Shown: positions 9,274-17,716 of the stretch, piece after piece
Numbering within the stretch: the first letter of the stretch is position 1
Layout of the letters: each line of letters opens with the position of its first letter
Origin: Zoogloeaceae bacterium G21618-S1
GTDB lineage: Bacteria > Pseudomonadota > Gammaproteobacteria > Burkholderiales > Rhodocyclaceae
Length of the DNA: 64,000 nucleotides
Assembly (NCBI GenBank): GCA_027214125.1
Contig: JAPWHF010000015.1
Span: 19,112 to 83,111, forward strand
Reading direction: 5' to 3'
Position numbers and translations under genes: made by a program
Notes under the pieces: generated by a model
Database searches by the model: none
What the model saw: only the letters and a program-made list of their open reading frames with translations
Told to the model about the DNA's origin: nothing

Positions 9274-10173
9274 CTACAGCCCCCGCGCCCAGGCCGGCCG
9301 CAACCCGGCCTGCGCCGGTGCCTCAAGCGCGGCGCGCACCTGGGCCAGCAGGCGCGCCTTGTCGGCGCCCAGCGTGCCCTTGAGCACCAACCAGTTGGAC
9401 GCATGATCGGAACGGAACACCGTCCGCTTCAAATCCAGCTGCGACAACAAACCTTCCATCTCAAGCAACAGACCGCGCAAATCCAGCGCCTCCCACTCCG
9501 GAAAACCGGCGCGAAAGCGCGCCTCGCCGGTCGGGAAACTCACCACCAGCGTGGCCAGGTACTCCGGCTGGGTCACATTCGCCAGCCGCGCCGAGGCCTT
9601 GGCATGCTGCGCGCTGAACACCGAGCCGCCGAGGCCATTGAGAATCATCACCGAACGGGTGATGCCGGCTTCACCGAGCTTGTCCAGCGCCTCGCGTGTG
9701 GTGTCGAAGGTCTCGCCCTTATTGACCCGCGCCAGCACGGCGTCATCGCCCGACTCGGCACCGACGTAAACCATGCTGAGCCCGGCCGCAGCCAGCGCCT
9801 GCATGTCGGCTACCGATTTTTTGCGCAAGTTGCGCGGCAAGCAATAACTGGAGATACGGCGCACAGCCGGCAAATGGGTGCGAATGGCCTCGAGAATGGC
9901 CAGCAGGCGCCGGGTGGGCAGCACCAGCGCATCGCCGTCGGCCAGAAACACGCGCCGCACCTGATCGCCAACCATTGCAGCAACCCGACGGATGCTGTCG
10001 ATCACCTCATCTTCGCCACGCGCGCGAAACGCCTTTTGCGGCGCGGTATACATCTCGCAAAACGTGCACTGGTTCCACGAGCAGCCGTCGGTCACGGGCA
10101 GAATCAGCGACTGCGCTTCGCTCGGCGGCCGGAACACCGGCTCGACATAGCGGATCGGAATCGTCTCAGTCAT
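9274..10173 (-). CDS. radical SAM protein
   Basis: A 299-residue radical-SAM enzyme. The cluster motif is C31-SWNQ-C36-TF-C39, that is C-x4-C-x2-C after the VTDG turn, rather than the textbook C-x3-C-x2-C; the same spacing is familiar from a branch of uncharacterised radical-SAM proteins. VYVGAESGDD and the RVNKGET segment fit the SAM-binding TIM barrel. The ATG at 10173 overlaps the psd stop codon (ATGACTGA), so translation is probably coupled to psd. Substrate unknown; a link to phospholipid metabolism is only inferred from position. Confidence 0.8.
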   Translation of the reverse strand: MTETIPIRYVEPVFRPPSEAQSLILPVTDGCSWNQCTFCEMYTAPQKAFRARGEDEVIDSIRRVAAMVGDQVRRVFLADGDALVLPTRRLLAILEAIRTHLPAVRRISSYCLPRNLRKKSVADMQALAAAGLSMVYVGAESGDDAVLARVNKGETFDTTREALDKLGEAGITRSVMILNGLGGSVFSAQHAKASARLANVTQPEYLATLVVSFPTGEARFRAGFPEWEALDLRGLLLEMEGLLSQLDLKRTVFRSDHASNWLVLKGTLGADKARLLAQVRAALEAPAQAGLRPAWARGL

Positions 10174-11056
10174 ACAGCGCCAGCACGGTCTCGGCCTCAA
10201 AGACCGGCGGCGGCAGCGCCCGCCCCATCCGCTCGCCCAGGCGCACCCCGACCTCCGGCGCCCAGGCCGGGTTGAACGCCATCATCGGTTTCGGGAAGAG
10301 CATCACCACCGTCGAGCCGAGCAGAAAACGCCCCATCTCTTCGCCCTGCGCCAACACGATGTCCTGGTCGTCGTAACGCCATTTGGTGATGTCGGGCCGG
10401 CGCGGCGGATTGACCACGCCATGCCACACCGTCGCCATACTGCCCACAATGGTGGCGCCGACCAGCACCATCACAAAAGGACCGGTCGCAGACTCGAACA
10501 CGCACACCACCCGCTCATTGCGCGCGAACAGACCGGGCACACCACGCGCGGTGGTCGGATTCACCGAGAACAGCGCGCCGGGGACGTAGATCATCTCGGT
10601 CAGACGGCCATGACAAGGCATGTGGATACGGTGGTAGTCACGCGGGCTCAGATACAGCGTGGCAAACTGGCCATCCTCGAACCGCGCCGCCAACTGCCTG
10701 TCGCCGCCGAGCAGGGCGCTGCAGCTATAGCTGTGGCCCTTGGCCTGAAACACCTGATCGCCACGAATCGGCCCGAACTGACTGATTGCCCCATCGACCG
10801 GGCAGATGAAATCTGCCTCGGCCAAGCTGCGGGCATCGTCGCGCAGCGCGCGGGTAAAGAATTCATTGAACGTCGGATAGGCCGCCGGATCCGGATTGGC
10901 GGCCTCGCTCATATCCACCGCGTAGCGACGAATGAACCAGCGGATCACGCGGGTCGTCAGCTTGCCGCCGCGCAGTCCAGCGAGCTTGCCGGCGAGCACG
11001 GTAAGCACGCGTTTCGGCAGCAGGTATTGGGGAAGTACGGCGAGGCGATCGGACAC
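10166..11056 (-). CDS. psd: phosphatidylserine decarboxylase
   Basis: About 296 residues. Psd is an inner-membrane, pyruvoyl-dependent enzyme that makes phosphatidylethanolamine from phosphatidylserine. PTFNEFFTRALRDDARS, PVDGAISQ, YLSPRDYHRIHMP and the late LGST (cleavage between G and S creates the pyruvoyl group) are all present. No ATG is available at the 5' end: GTG at 11056 gives the expected start (V/M)SDRLAVLPQYLLPK, better than the TTG six codons upstream. The downstream radical-SAM gene overlaps it by 8 bp. Confidence 0.95.
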   Translation of the reverse strand: MSDRLAVLPQYLLPKRVLTVLAGKLAGLRGGKLTTRVIRWFIRRYAVDMSEAANPDPAAYPTFNEFFTRALRDDARSLAEADFICPVDGAISQFGPIRGDQVFQAKGHSYSCSALLGGDRQLAARFEDGQFATLYLSPRDYHRIHMPCHGRLTEMIYVPGALFSVNPTTARGVPGLFARNERVVCVFESATGPFVMVLVGATIVGSMATVWHGVVNPPRRPDITKWRYDDQDIVLAQGEEMGRFLLGSTVVMLFPKPMMAFNPAWAPEVGVRLGERMGRALPPPVFEAETVLALYD

Positions 11057-11165
11057 AGGACATCCAGAGTTCAAGGGCTAAGTCGCCAATTATAGCGACA
11101 GCGGCTACGGCTTCGGGGCGACGAAGCTCGCCCTCGTATCGGCGGCACATTTCGACATTAAAAAA

Positions 11166-11194
11166 TTAGACTTTTCTTATATTAAGCTTAAACT
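11166..11194 (+). promoter_or_regulatory. promoter of the TetR gene and exporter operon
   Basis: TTAGAC (11166-11171) and TAAACT (11189-11194) are spaced by exactly 17 bp in an unusually AT-rich stretch. The operator-like repeat begins at the next base. Confidence 0.45.
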
Positions 11195-11212
11195 AGTAAG
11201 CAACCACTTACT
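11195..11212. promoter_or_regulatory. probable TetR-type operator
   Basis: The inverted repeat AGTAAG-CAACCA-CTTACT directly follows the -10 hexamer and lies 16 bp before the TetR-family start codon. This is the normal position for an autoregulating repressor site. The CTTAC element repeats once more at 11211-11215. Confidence 0.55.
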
Positions 11213-11227
11213 TACCACGACGACGCC

Positions 11228-11842
11228 ATGCCTCAAACCACCGACCGCCAGCCCACCCAGACCCGCCAGGCCGAGATCATAGCCGCCGTGCTCGCGCGCT
11301 CGGCCAGCCAGGGGCCGGGCACCATCACTACTCAAGACATCGCCTCATCGATCGGCCTGACGCATGGCGCCCTGTTCAAGCATTTTCCGACCAAAGCCGC
11401 GCTGTGGCTGGCTGTCATTGACTGGGTCGACACGCACCTGATGGCCCGGCTGCAAACCGCCGCCGACAGCTGCGACCACCCGGTCGCCGCACTGCGAGCG
11501 GTGTTCATGGCCCATACCGATTTTGTTGTCACCCACCCCGGGGTGCCGCGCTTCATCTTCAACGAGTTGCAGCAGCCCGAGGACTCGCCGCTCAAACACC
11601 GCGTTAGCGACATGCTCGGCCGCTATCGGCAGCTACTGCAGGCGCTGCTCAAGCACGCCGCGTCGCTGGGCGCGCTGCGCCCTCGACTCGACCTCAACGC
11701 CGCCGCGACCCTGTTCATCGGCAGCCTGCAGGGCCTGGTGATGCAAGCCATGCTGCGTGACAACACGGCAGGCATGCGCGATGCGGCCGAGGCCGTATTC
11801 GCAATCTACCGGTCCGCCATCCTTGTGGAGCTCGCCTCATGA
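11228..11842 (+). CDS. TetR/AcrR family transcriptional regulator
   Basis: A 204-residue protein with an N-terminal helix-turn-helix (TITTQDIASSIGLTHGALFKHFPTKAALW, about residues 35-63) and an all-helical ligand domain. Its stop overlaps the start of the adaptor gene as ATGA, so it is the first gene of a four- or five-gene operon with the exporter it presumably controls. An operator-like repeat lies just upstream. The ligand cannot be read from sequence. Confidence 0.92.
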   Translation: MPQTTDRQPTQTRQAEIIAAVLARSASQGPGTITTQDIASSIGLTHGALFKHFPTKAALWLAVIDWVDTHLMARLQTAADSCDHPVAALRAVFMAHTDFVVTHPGVPRFIFNELQQPEDSPLKHRVSDMLGRYRQLLQALLKHAASLGALRPRLDLNAAATLFIGSLQGLVMQAMLRDNTAGMRDAAEAVFAIYRSAILVELAS

Positions 11843-13023
11843 AAACCGCCGCCCTCCGCCGCTGGGCCTGGCTGCCGCTGGCCCTCATGCTGCTCGCCGG
11901 CTTCGCCTACGTGGTCGCCCGCTCCGGCCCGCTGGCGCCGGTCCGCGTCACCGTCGCCACCGTGACCGAGGGCCAGGTCGCACCCGAGCTGTTCGGCATC
12001 GGCACCGTCGACGCCCGGCGCGCCTATGCCGTGGGTCCGACCGCCCCGGGCCGGCTGATGCAAGTCGAGGTCGACGTCGGCGACACGGTGCGCGCCGGTC
12101 AGTTGCTGGCGCGGCTCGACCCGGTCGACCTCGACGCCCGCATTGCCGCGCTCGACGCCTCGGCCGATCGCGCCCGCAGCACGCTGGCCGCCGCCCAGGC
12201 GCAGCAACGCGATATGCGCGCCCGCGCCGAAGTGGCCGCCATTAACGCGCGCCGCTATGTCTCGCTCGGCCAGCAACAGTTTGTCAGCGCCAGCGCGGTC
12301 GAAGCGCGTACTCAGGAACACACCTCGGCCCGCGCCGCGGTCGATGCCGCCGCGGCCAGCGCCGACAGCGCGCGCGGCGATCTGGCCCGCCTGCAGGCCG
12401 AGCGCCAGGCGCTGGTCGAACAACGCGACACCCTGACGCTGGTGGCGCCGGTCGACGGCGTGGTCACCGCCCGCGAAGCCGAACCCGGCACCACGCTGGT
12501 CGCCGGCCAGGCCGCGCTGCGCCTGATCGACCCGGCCAGCCTGTGGGTGCGCACCCGCATCGATCAGGGCCGCTCGCAGGGGCTGACAGCCGGCCTGCCG
12601 GCGCAGATCGTGCTGCGCTCGCGCCCGAGCGAGCGACTCACCGGCCAGGTCGAGCGGGTGGAGTTGATCAGCGACGCGATCACCGAAGAGCGCCTCGCCC
12701 AGGTCACTTTTGCGACGGTACCGGCCGGCACCTCGATCGGCGAGATGGCCGAGGTGACGGTGCAACTACCGGCCGCCGCCAATGGCCCGGTGGTGCCCAA
12801 TGCCGCCCTCCAGCAGCGCAACGGTCAGACCGGCGTGTGGCAACTGGACGGCGACGCCCTGCGCTTCGCCGCCGTGCGCACCGGCGCCACCGGCCCGGAC
12901 GGCCAGGTGCAGATCCTCGACGGCCTGGCCGCTGGCGACCGGATCGTGGTGCACAGCGAAGGCACGCTGAAGCCGGACGCCTCGATCAGCATCGTCGACA
13001 CCCTGAGCGCGGTGCGCCAATGA
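11839..13023 (+). CDS. HlyD/DevB-like periplasmic adaptor of an ABC exporter
   Basis: A 394-residue membrane-fusion protein: one N-terminal transmembrane helix (LPLALMLLAGFAYVVA), a biotinyl-lipoyl half (GRLMQVEVDVGDTVRAGQLLARLDP), an Ala/Arg-rich coiled coil (about residues 100-195), a second lipoyl half (LVAPVDGVVTAREAEPGTTLVAGQAALRLID) and beta-barrel domains. It would bridge the inner-membrane ABC transporter to the outer membrane. Both ends overlap neighbours as ATGA. Gene order adaptor-permease-ATPase matches DevBCA/MacAB-like exporters. Confidence 0.9.
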   Translation: MKTAALRRWAWLPLALMLLAGFAYVVARSGPLAPVRVTVATVTEGQVAPELFGIGTVDARRAYAVGPTAPGRLMQVEVDVGDTVRAGQLLARLDPVDLDARIAALDASADRARSTLAAAQAQQRDMRARAEVAAINARRYVSLGQQQFVSASAVEARTQEHTSARAAVDAAAASADSARGDLARLQAERQALVEQRDTLTLVAPVDGVVTAREAEPGTTLVAGQAALRLIDPASLWVRTRIDQGRSQGLTAGLPAQIVLRSRPSERLTGQVERVELISDAITEERLAQVTFATVPAGTSIGEMAEVTVQLPAAANGPVVPNAALQQRNGQTGVWQLDGDALRFAAVRTGATGPDGQVQILDGLAAGDRIVVHSEGTLKPDASISIVDTLSAVRQ

Positions 13024-14213
13024 TCAGCCTGGCCGGTCGCGATATCCTGCATGCCTGGTCGCGCTTTGTGCTCACCGGCATGGGGCTGGGGCTGCTGATC
13101 GGCGTCACCCTGTCGATGGCCGGCATCTATCGCGGCATGGTGGACGACGCCGGCGCCCTGCTCGACAACAGCGGCGCCGACCTGTGGGTGGTGCAGAAGG
13201 ACACCCAGGGCCCGTATGCCGAATCGTCCAGCCTGCGCGATGACGTGGTGCACAGCGTGCGCGGCATGCCGGGCGTGGCGCGGGCGGCCAACGTCACCTA
13301 CTTCACCATGCAGGTCGCCCGCGGCGCGCGGGATGTGCGGGCCATGGTGGTCGGCTTCGAGCCCGGCCTGCCGGGCGCGCCGGGTGAGTTGATAGCCGGC
13401 CGGCGGATCACCCGAAGCCATTACGAGGCGGTGGCCGATGTGAAGACCGGTTTTGCCGTCGGCGACACCATCCGCATCCGCCGCCACGACTACACGGTGG
13501 TCGGACTGACCCGACGCACGGTCTCGTCAGGCGGCGACCCGATGGTGTTCATCCCGCTCAAGGACGCGCAGGAAGCACAGTTCCTCAAGGACAACGACGC
13601 CATCGTCAACGAACGTGCCCGCAGCGCCGCCAACCCGGCGTTCAACCGCCCCGGCCTGCCCGGTCTGCTCGAGGCCATCACCGATTCGCAGAGCAGCAAT
13701 CACAATGTAAACGCGGTGCTGGTGCAGATCGCCCCCGGCCTGGACGCCGAGGCCGTGGCCGAGCCGATCCGCCGCTGGAAGCACCTCACGGTGTTCACCC
13801 GCGCGCAGATGGAGGAGATCCTGGTGGCCAAGCTGATCGCCACCTCGGCACGCCAGATCGGCATGTTTCTGGTCATCCTGGCGGTGGTCAGCGCAGCTAT
13901 CGTGGCCTTCATCATCTACACCATGACGCTCGGCAAGATCCGCGAAATCGCCGTCCTCAAGCTCATCGGCACGCGCAACCGCAGCATCGCCGGCATGATC
14001 CTGCAGCAGGCGCTGGGCCTCGGGCTGATCGGCTTCATGGTCGGCAAGACCGCCGCCACGCTGTGGGCGCCGATCTTCCCCAAATACGTGCTGCTGCTGC
14101 CCGGTGACGCCCTGCGCGGCTTTGTGGTGGTGATGGCGATCTGCGCGCTGGCCAGCCTGATGGCGATCCGCGCCGCGCTCAAGGTCGACCCGGCCGCGGC
14201 CATCGGAGGCTGA
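13020..14213 (+). CDS. FtsX/DevC-like ABC exporter permease
   Basis: A 397-residue protein with the MacB/FtsX layout: one N-terminal helix (FVLTGMGLGLLIGVTLSMAGIY), a large periplasmic domain of about 230 residues, then three C-terminal helices (starting MFLVILAVVSAAIVAFIIYTM). KIREIAVLKLIGTRNRSI is the typical cytoplasmic coupling segment, and KVDPAAAIGG closes the protein as in other DevC/MacB permeases. The start codon overlaps the adaptor stop (ATGA). It works with the adjacent ATPase to move an unknown substrate. Confidence 0.9.
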   Translation: MISLAGRDILHAWSRFVLTGMGLGLLIGVTLSMAGIYRGMVDDAGALLDNSGADLWVVQKDTQGPYAESSSLRDDVVHSVRGMPGVARAANVTYFTMQVARGARDVRAMVVGFEPGLPGAPGELIAGRRITRSHYEAVADVKTGFAVGDTIRIRRHDYTVVGLTRRTVSSGGDPMVFIPLKDAQEAQFLKDNDAIVNERARSAANPAFNRPGLPGLLEAITDSQSSNHNVNAVLVQIAPGLDAEAVAEPIRRWKHLTVFTRAQMEEILVAKLIATSARQIGMFLVILAVVSAAIVAFIIYTMTLGKIREIAVLKLIGTRNRSIAGMILQQALGLGLIGFMVGKTAATLWAPIFPKYVLLLPGDALRGFVVVMAICALASLMAIRAALKVDPAAAIGG

Positions 14214-14214
14214 C

Positions 14215-14949
14215 ATGACGCATCCCACCCACGGCATCCGCATCGAAGGTCTGCGCAAGCGCTACGGCGAGGGCGACACCGCCGTCGACGCGCTCAAGGA
14301 CGTCAACATGCAGGTCGCGCCCGGCGAGGTGGTCGGCCTGATCGGCCCCTCCGGCTCGGGCAAGAGCACCCTGCTCAAGTGCCTGGGCGCGGTCATCGAG
14401 CCGACCGCCGGGCGCATGATCCTCGGCGAGCAGACGATCTACGACAACGGCTGGAAAACCCCCGACCTGCGCGCCCTGCGCCGCGACCACATCGGCTTCG
14501 TTTTCCAGGCGCCCTACCTGATCCCCTTCCTGAACGTGACCGACAATGTCGCCCTGCTGCCCATGCTCGCCGGCCAGAAGAACGCCGTCGCCCGCGCCCG
14601 CGCACGCGAGCTGCTCGGCGCGCTGGACGTGGCCCACCGCGCCGAGGCCCAGCCCTCCGAGCTGTCGGGCGGCGAACAGCAGCGCGTGGCCATCGCACGC
14701 GCGCTGGCCAACCAGCCGCCGGTGATCCTCGCCGACGAGCCGACCGCGCCGCTCGACTCCGAACGCGCGCTGGCGGTGATGCGCATCCTCAACCAGATGG
14801 CCGCGCAATACCGCACCGCCATCATCGTCGTCACCCACGACGAAAAGATCATCCCCACCTTCCGCCGCATCTACCACATCCGCGACGGCAAGACCCACGA
14901 AGAAGCCGGCGAGGGGCGCGCCATCGACCTCGCGCCGGCCCTCGCCTGA
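14215..14949 (+). CDS. ABC exporter ATP-binding protein (DevA/LolD-like)
   Basis: A 244-residue ATPase with Walker A GPSGSGKST, Q-loop FVFQAPYLIPFL, signature LSGGEQQRVAIARAL, Walker B VILADEPTAPLDS and H-loop VVTHD. In Walker B the usual final TGNLDS of the LolD class is TAPLDS, a harmless variant. A GGAGG ribosome site lies 5 nt before the ATG. It completes the TetR-adaptor-permease-ATPase operon. Confidence 0.93.
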   Translation: MTHPTHGIRIEGLRKRYGEGDTAVDALKDVNMQVAPGEVVGLIGPSGSGKSTLLKCLGAVIEPTAGRMILGEQTIYDNGWKTPDLRALRRDHIGFVFQAPYLIPFLNVTDNVALLPMLAGQKNAVARARARELLGALDVAHRAEAQPSELSGGEQQRVAIARALANQPPVILADEPTAPLDSERALAVMRILNQMAAQYRTAIIVVTHDEKIIPTFRRIYHIRDGKTHEEAGEGRAIDLAPALA

Positions 14950-14960
14950 CCAAGCCCCGC

Positions 14961-15353
14961 ATGCGCCATCGCCGCCTCCTTGCCGTACTCGCCGCCCTCG
15001 CCATCGCCTTTGGCGCACTCACCGTGTTCAGCGGCGGGCGTGTGCTGTTTGGCGGCGCCGAGGCACGCGCCGCGGCCGGCCAGGTGGTCGGCTTCGTGCT
15101 GTGGTTCAATTTTCTTGCCGGCTTCGCCTATGCCGCCGTCGGCCTCGGGCTATGGCGCCGACGGCGCTGGGCCGTGCGCGGTGCCGCGCTGCTGGCGCTG
15201 CTCACTGCGATCATCGCAGCGCTGTTTGGCCTGCATGTGCTCGACGGTGGCGCCTACGAGCTGCGTACCGTCGGCGCGCTGACCCTGCGCCTGAGCTTCT
15301 GGAGCGCAGTGGCCGTCATCACCCGCCGGGCCGCTCAATCCACCACCGCATAG
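14961..15353 (+). CDS. hypothetical four-helix membrane protein
   Basis: A 130-residue protein with four hydrophobic stretches (LLAVLAALAIAFGALTVF; VVGFVLWFNFLAGFAYAAVGL; GAALLALLTAIIAALFGL; a C-terminal one). It begins 11 bp after the ATPase gene and is probably the last gene of that operon. Its last 19 bases overlap the convergent HMA-like gene. No family was recognised; a role alongside the exporter is inferred from position only. Confidence 0.6.
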   Translation: MRHRRLLAVLAALAIAFGALTVFSGGRVLFGGAEARAAAGQVVGFVLWFNFLAGFAYAAVGLGLWRRRRWAVRGAALLALLTAIIAALFGLHVLDGGAYELRTVGALTLRLSFWSAVAVITRRAAQSTTA

Positions 15354-15541
15354 CCGGCGGCCTCCACCGCCGCGCGAATATCTCCTTCGTCGAGCATTGC
15401 CGTGTGCTCGATGGTGGCCACGCCGGTATCGAGCGCGACCTCGGAGTGCTCGATGCAGGGCAAATCCTGGATCGCGTTCATCACATTGCGCAGATCGTCA
15501 TCGGTCTTGAGGCCGGCGACAACGAATTCAGTGGTCGGCAT
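15335..15541 (-). CDS. small HMA-fold protein lacking the CxxC metal site
   Basis: A 68-residue protein whose beta-alpha-beta pattern (EFVVAGLKTDDDLRNVMNAIQDLP, then HSEVALDTGVATIEH, AAVEAAGYAVVD) fits the heavy-metal-associated domain. The usual M-x-C-x-x-C is replaced by V-A-G-L-K, leaving only one Cys (in LPCIEH), so copper binding of the standard kind is unlikely. A perfect 7-bp hairpin (CGAGTCG/CGACTCG, 15580-15597) lies upstream. Function unknown. Confidence 0.65.
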   Translation of the reverse strand: MPTTEFVVAGLKTDDDLRNVMNAIQDLPCIEHSEVALDTGVATIEHTAMLDEGDIRAAVEAAGYAVVD

Positions 15542-15690
15542 AAGCCCTCCTTCAGACTGGGGTCGGCCTCAGAATAACCCGAGTCGATTTCGACTCGCCA
15601 TCAGTCGCGCACCGGAACAGCACCCCGCCGACGCAGACAAAGCGGACTGCTTCCGATCAGGATATCTACGTCACTCATACGGATTCGCCC

Positions 15691-16632
15691 TCACACCCAC
15701 CAGTACCGCACGATGTGAAAGAAGATCGGCGCCGAGAAGCTGATCGAATCGACCCGGTCGAGCATGCCGCCGTGGCCTTCGATGAGCGTGCCCCAGTCCT
15801 TCACACCGCGGTCGCGCTTGATGGCCGAGAGCACGAAGCCGCCGAAGAAACCGACGATGTTGATGGTGAGCGCCACCAGCGCCGCCTGCCAGGCGGTGAA
15901 GGGCGTCATCCAGAACAACGCGGCGCCCAGCGCCGTCGAGGTGAGCACCCCGCCCACCAGGCCTTCGAGCGTTTTCGACGGCGAGATGGCCGGGGCCAGC
16001 TTGCGCTTGCCGAACAGCTTGCCCCACACATACTGGAACACGTCGCTCGACTGCACCGTGAGCACCAGGAAGAAGATCAGCTGCGCGTTGTGACCTTCGA
16101 AGCCGGGGATCTCCAGCGTCAGCAGCGCCGGCACGTGTGAGATGCAATATACGCAGATCATCAGCCCCCACTGCACCTTGGCGGCGCGCTCCAGAAAGCG
16201 CTCGGCATCGCTGCCCAGCGTGGCCGAGATCGGCAGCAGCAGGAAGGCATACACCGGGATGAGGATGCTGAACAGGCCGTACCAGTGGCTGGCGATGAGC
16301 ACGTACTGGGCGGGCAGAAAGAAGAAGAAACACCACGCCAGCGCCCGGTGGTCGCCGCGTCGGGTGTGGGTGAGCGAGATGTACTCGCGCAGCGCCTGGA
16401 AGGAGATGACCGCGAACAGCGCGATGATGCCGCCCTCGCCGATCCAGAACGCCACCGCCAGCACGCCCACCATCCACCACCAGGCGTTGATGCGCGCATT
16501 GAGGTTGTCGATCACCGCGCTCGAAGCGCCCGGCGCCAGCCGCCACTTGAGCACCGCGGCAATGCCGCTGGAGAGGGCCAGCGCCGCGAATACCGCGGCA
16601 AAGACGTTGAACAAGGTGTGATCGGAGGGCAT
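15691..16632 (-). CDS. ynbB: CDP-diacylglycerol synthase-like cytidylyltransferase (YnbB type)
   Basis: A 313-residue polytopic membrane protein. The C-terminal segment SAIKRDRGVKDWGTLIEG followed by HGGMLDRVDS is the CTP:phosphatidate cytidylyltransferase signature, with the metal-binding Asp pair (SSDVFQYVWGK and LDRVDS). It activates phosphatidic acid as CDP-diacylglycerol. Length and operon context match E. coli YnbB (about 298 residues) rather than the housekeeping CdsA. It is the last gene of a six-gene minus-strand operon (21563 to 15691); its start follows CTGGAG and lies 15 bp after the acyltransferase stop. Confidence 0.88.
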   Translation of the reverse strand: MPSDHTLFNVFAAVFAALALSSGIAAVLKWRLAPGASSAVIDNLNARINAWWWMVGVLAVAFWIGEGGIIALFAVISFQALREYISLTHTRRGDHRALAWCFFFFLPAQYVLIASHWYGLFSILIPVYAFLLLPISATLGSDAERFLERAAKVQWGLMICVYCISHVPALLTLEIPGFEGHNAQLIFFLVLTVQSSDVFQYVWGKLFGKRKLAPAISPSKTLEGLVGGVLTSTALGAALFWMTPFTAWQAALVALTINIVGFFGGFVLSAIKRDRGVKDWGTLIEGHGGMLDRVDSISFSAPIFFHIVRYWWV

Positions 16633-16647
16633 GGCTGGGCTCCAGCG

Positions 16648-17268
16648 TCAGTTCGCGGGTGGGGCGAGGTCGAGCAGCGCGCTGCGGGCGCGGTCGATGA
16701 ATTCGGGCTTGGTTTCGTCCGCCTGCAGGGTGAGCGGGGCGCCGAAGGTGAGCGTGCACAGCAGCGGTACCGGCACCAGCGCGCCCTTGGGCATCACCCG
16801 GCCGAGGTTCTCGATCCACACCGGCACGAATTCCACCTGCGGCATCTGGCAGGCGAGGTGGTAGATACCGCTCTTGAAGGGCTGCAGGTCTTCACCCAGA
16901 TTGCGCGTGCCTTCGGGAAACAGGATCAGCGAGTCGCCGGCGCGCAGCGCCTCGGCCATCTGGTCCACCGGGTTCGGGCCGTCGCGCTCGGGGCGGCGAT
17001 CGACCAGCACGGCATGAAAGACCTTGTTGATCAACCAGGTCTTGAAGCCGCCATTGAGCCAGTAATCGGCGCCGGCCACCGGTCGTGTACGGCGGCGCAG
17101 CTCGGGCGGCAGCGCTGCCCACACGACGACGAAATCGCCATGGCTGCGGTGATTGGCGAAATACACGCGTAGCCGGGGCTCGGGCGCGCAGCCCTGCCAC
17201 AGTGGGCGCACGCCGGTGAGCAGCTTGGCGAAGTGGCACAACAACAGGGCAAACAGTTTTTCGATCAT
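16648..17268 (-). CDS. 1-acyl-sn-glycerol-3-phosphate acyltransferase (PlsC family)
   Basis: A 206-residue acyltransferase with the catalytic H-x4-D (H40-RSHG-D45, in FANHRSHGDF), the FPEGTRN substrate motif, and VEFVPVWIENLGRVMPKG. PlsC enzymes acylate lysophosphatidate at the inner membrane to give phosphatidate, the substrate of the next gene's CDP-DAG synthase. The ATG at 17268 is preferred over a TTG immediately before it. E. coli ynbABCD has no plsC, so this is an added step in the local pathway. Confidence 0.88.
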   Translation of the reverse strand: MIEKLFALLLCHFAKLLTGVRPLWQGCAPEPRLRVYFANHRSHGDFVVVWAALPPELRRRTRPVAGADYWLNGGFKTWLINKVFHAVLVDRRPERDGPNPVDQMAEALRAGDSLILFPEGTRNLGEDLQPFKSGIYHLACQMPQVEFVPVWIENLGRVMPKGALVPVPLLCTLTFGAPLTLQADETKPEFIDRARSALLDLAPPAN

Positions 17269-17272
17269 CAAG

Positions 17273-17716
17273 TCAGGTCCACAGGGCCAGCACGGTCAGC
17301 GCCAGTTGAAGCGCGCCGGAGACCGCCTGCCACTTGAGCAGGCGCAGCGCACCGCATCGCCGATCGGCCAGATCAGCTTCGAGCGACGCGACCGGGCGTG
17401 CTTGCCGTCCCACGCGCGCGTCGAAGGCCGCCAGATCGGCCGCGACATCGGCGGCATCTTGCCACCGCGAGGCCCACAGGCGAAAGATGCGCGCGTCGAA
17501 GCGCACGCGCAGCGCGAAATAGAGGTGCACGATCGCCGTTGCGGCAACACCCACGAGGGCCAGCGCGCGCACCGGGTGCCCGAGCAGCCAGACGACGAGC
17601 GTCGTGAGCAGCGAGGTGCCGCTGATCACGGCGACCACACGGCCGCTGTCGAGCCAGCCGGCGGTGACCGCCGCATCGGCCACCAGACGCGCGTTTCGAT
17701 CGACCTCAGCGCGCAT
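17273..17716 (-). CDS. small membrane protein of the lipid operon, unknown
   Basis: A 147-residue protein. Two or three hydrophobic segments are visible (VVAVISGTSLLTTLVVWLLG; ALALVGVAATAIVHLYFAL; a C-terminal GALQLALTVLALW). Its ATG at 17716 overlaps the end of the phosphatase gene by 11 bp, and it stops 4 bp before the acyltransferase start, so it is clearly embedded in the operon. No family was recognised. It could be a scaffold or subunit for the flanking lipid enzymes. Confidence 0.65.
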   Translation of the reverse strand: MRAEVDRNARLVADAAVTAGWLDSGRVVAVISGTSLLTTLVVWLLGHPVRALALVGVAATAIVHLYFALRVRFDARIFRLWASRWQDAADVAADLAAFDARVGRQARPVASLEADLADRRCGALRLLKWQAVSGALQLALTVLALWT

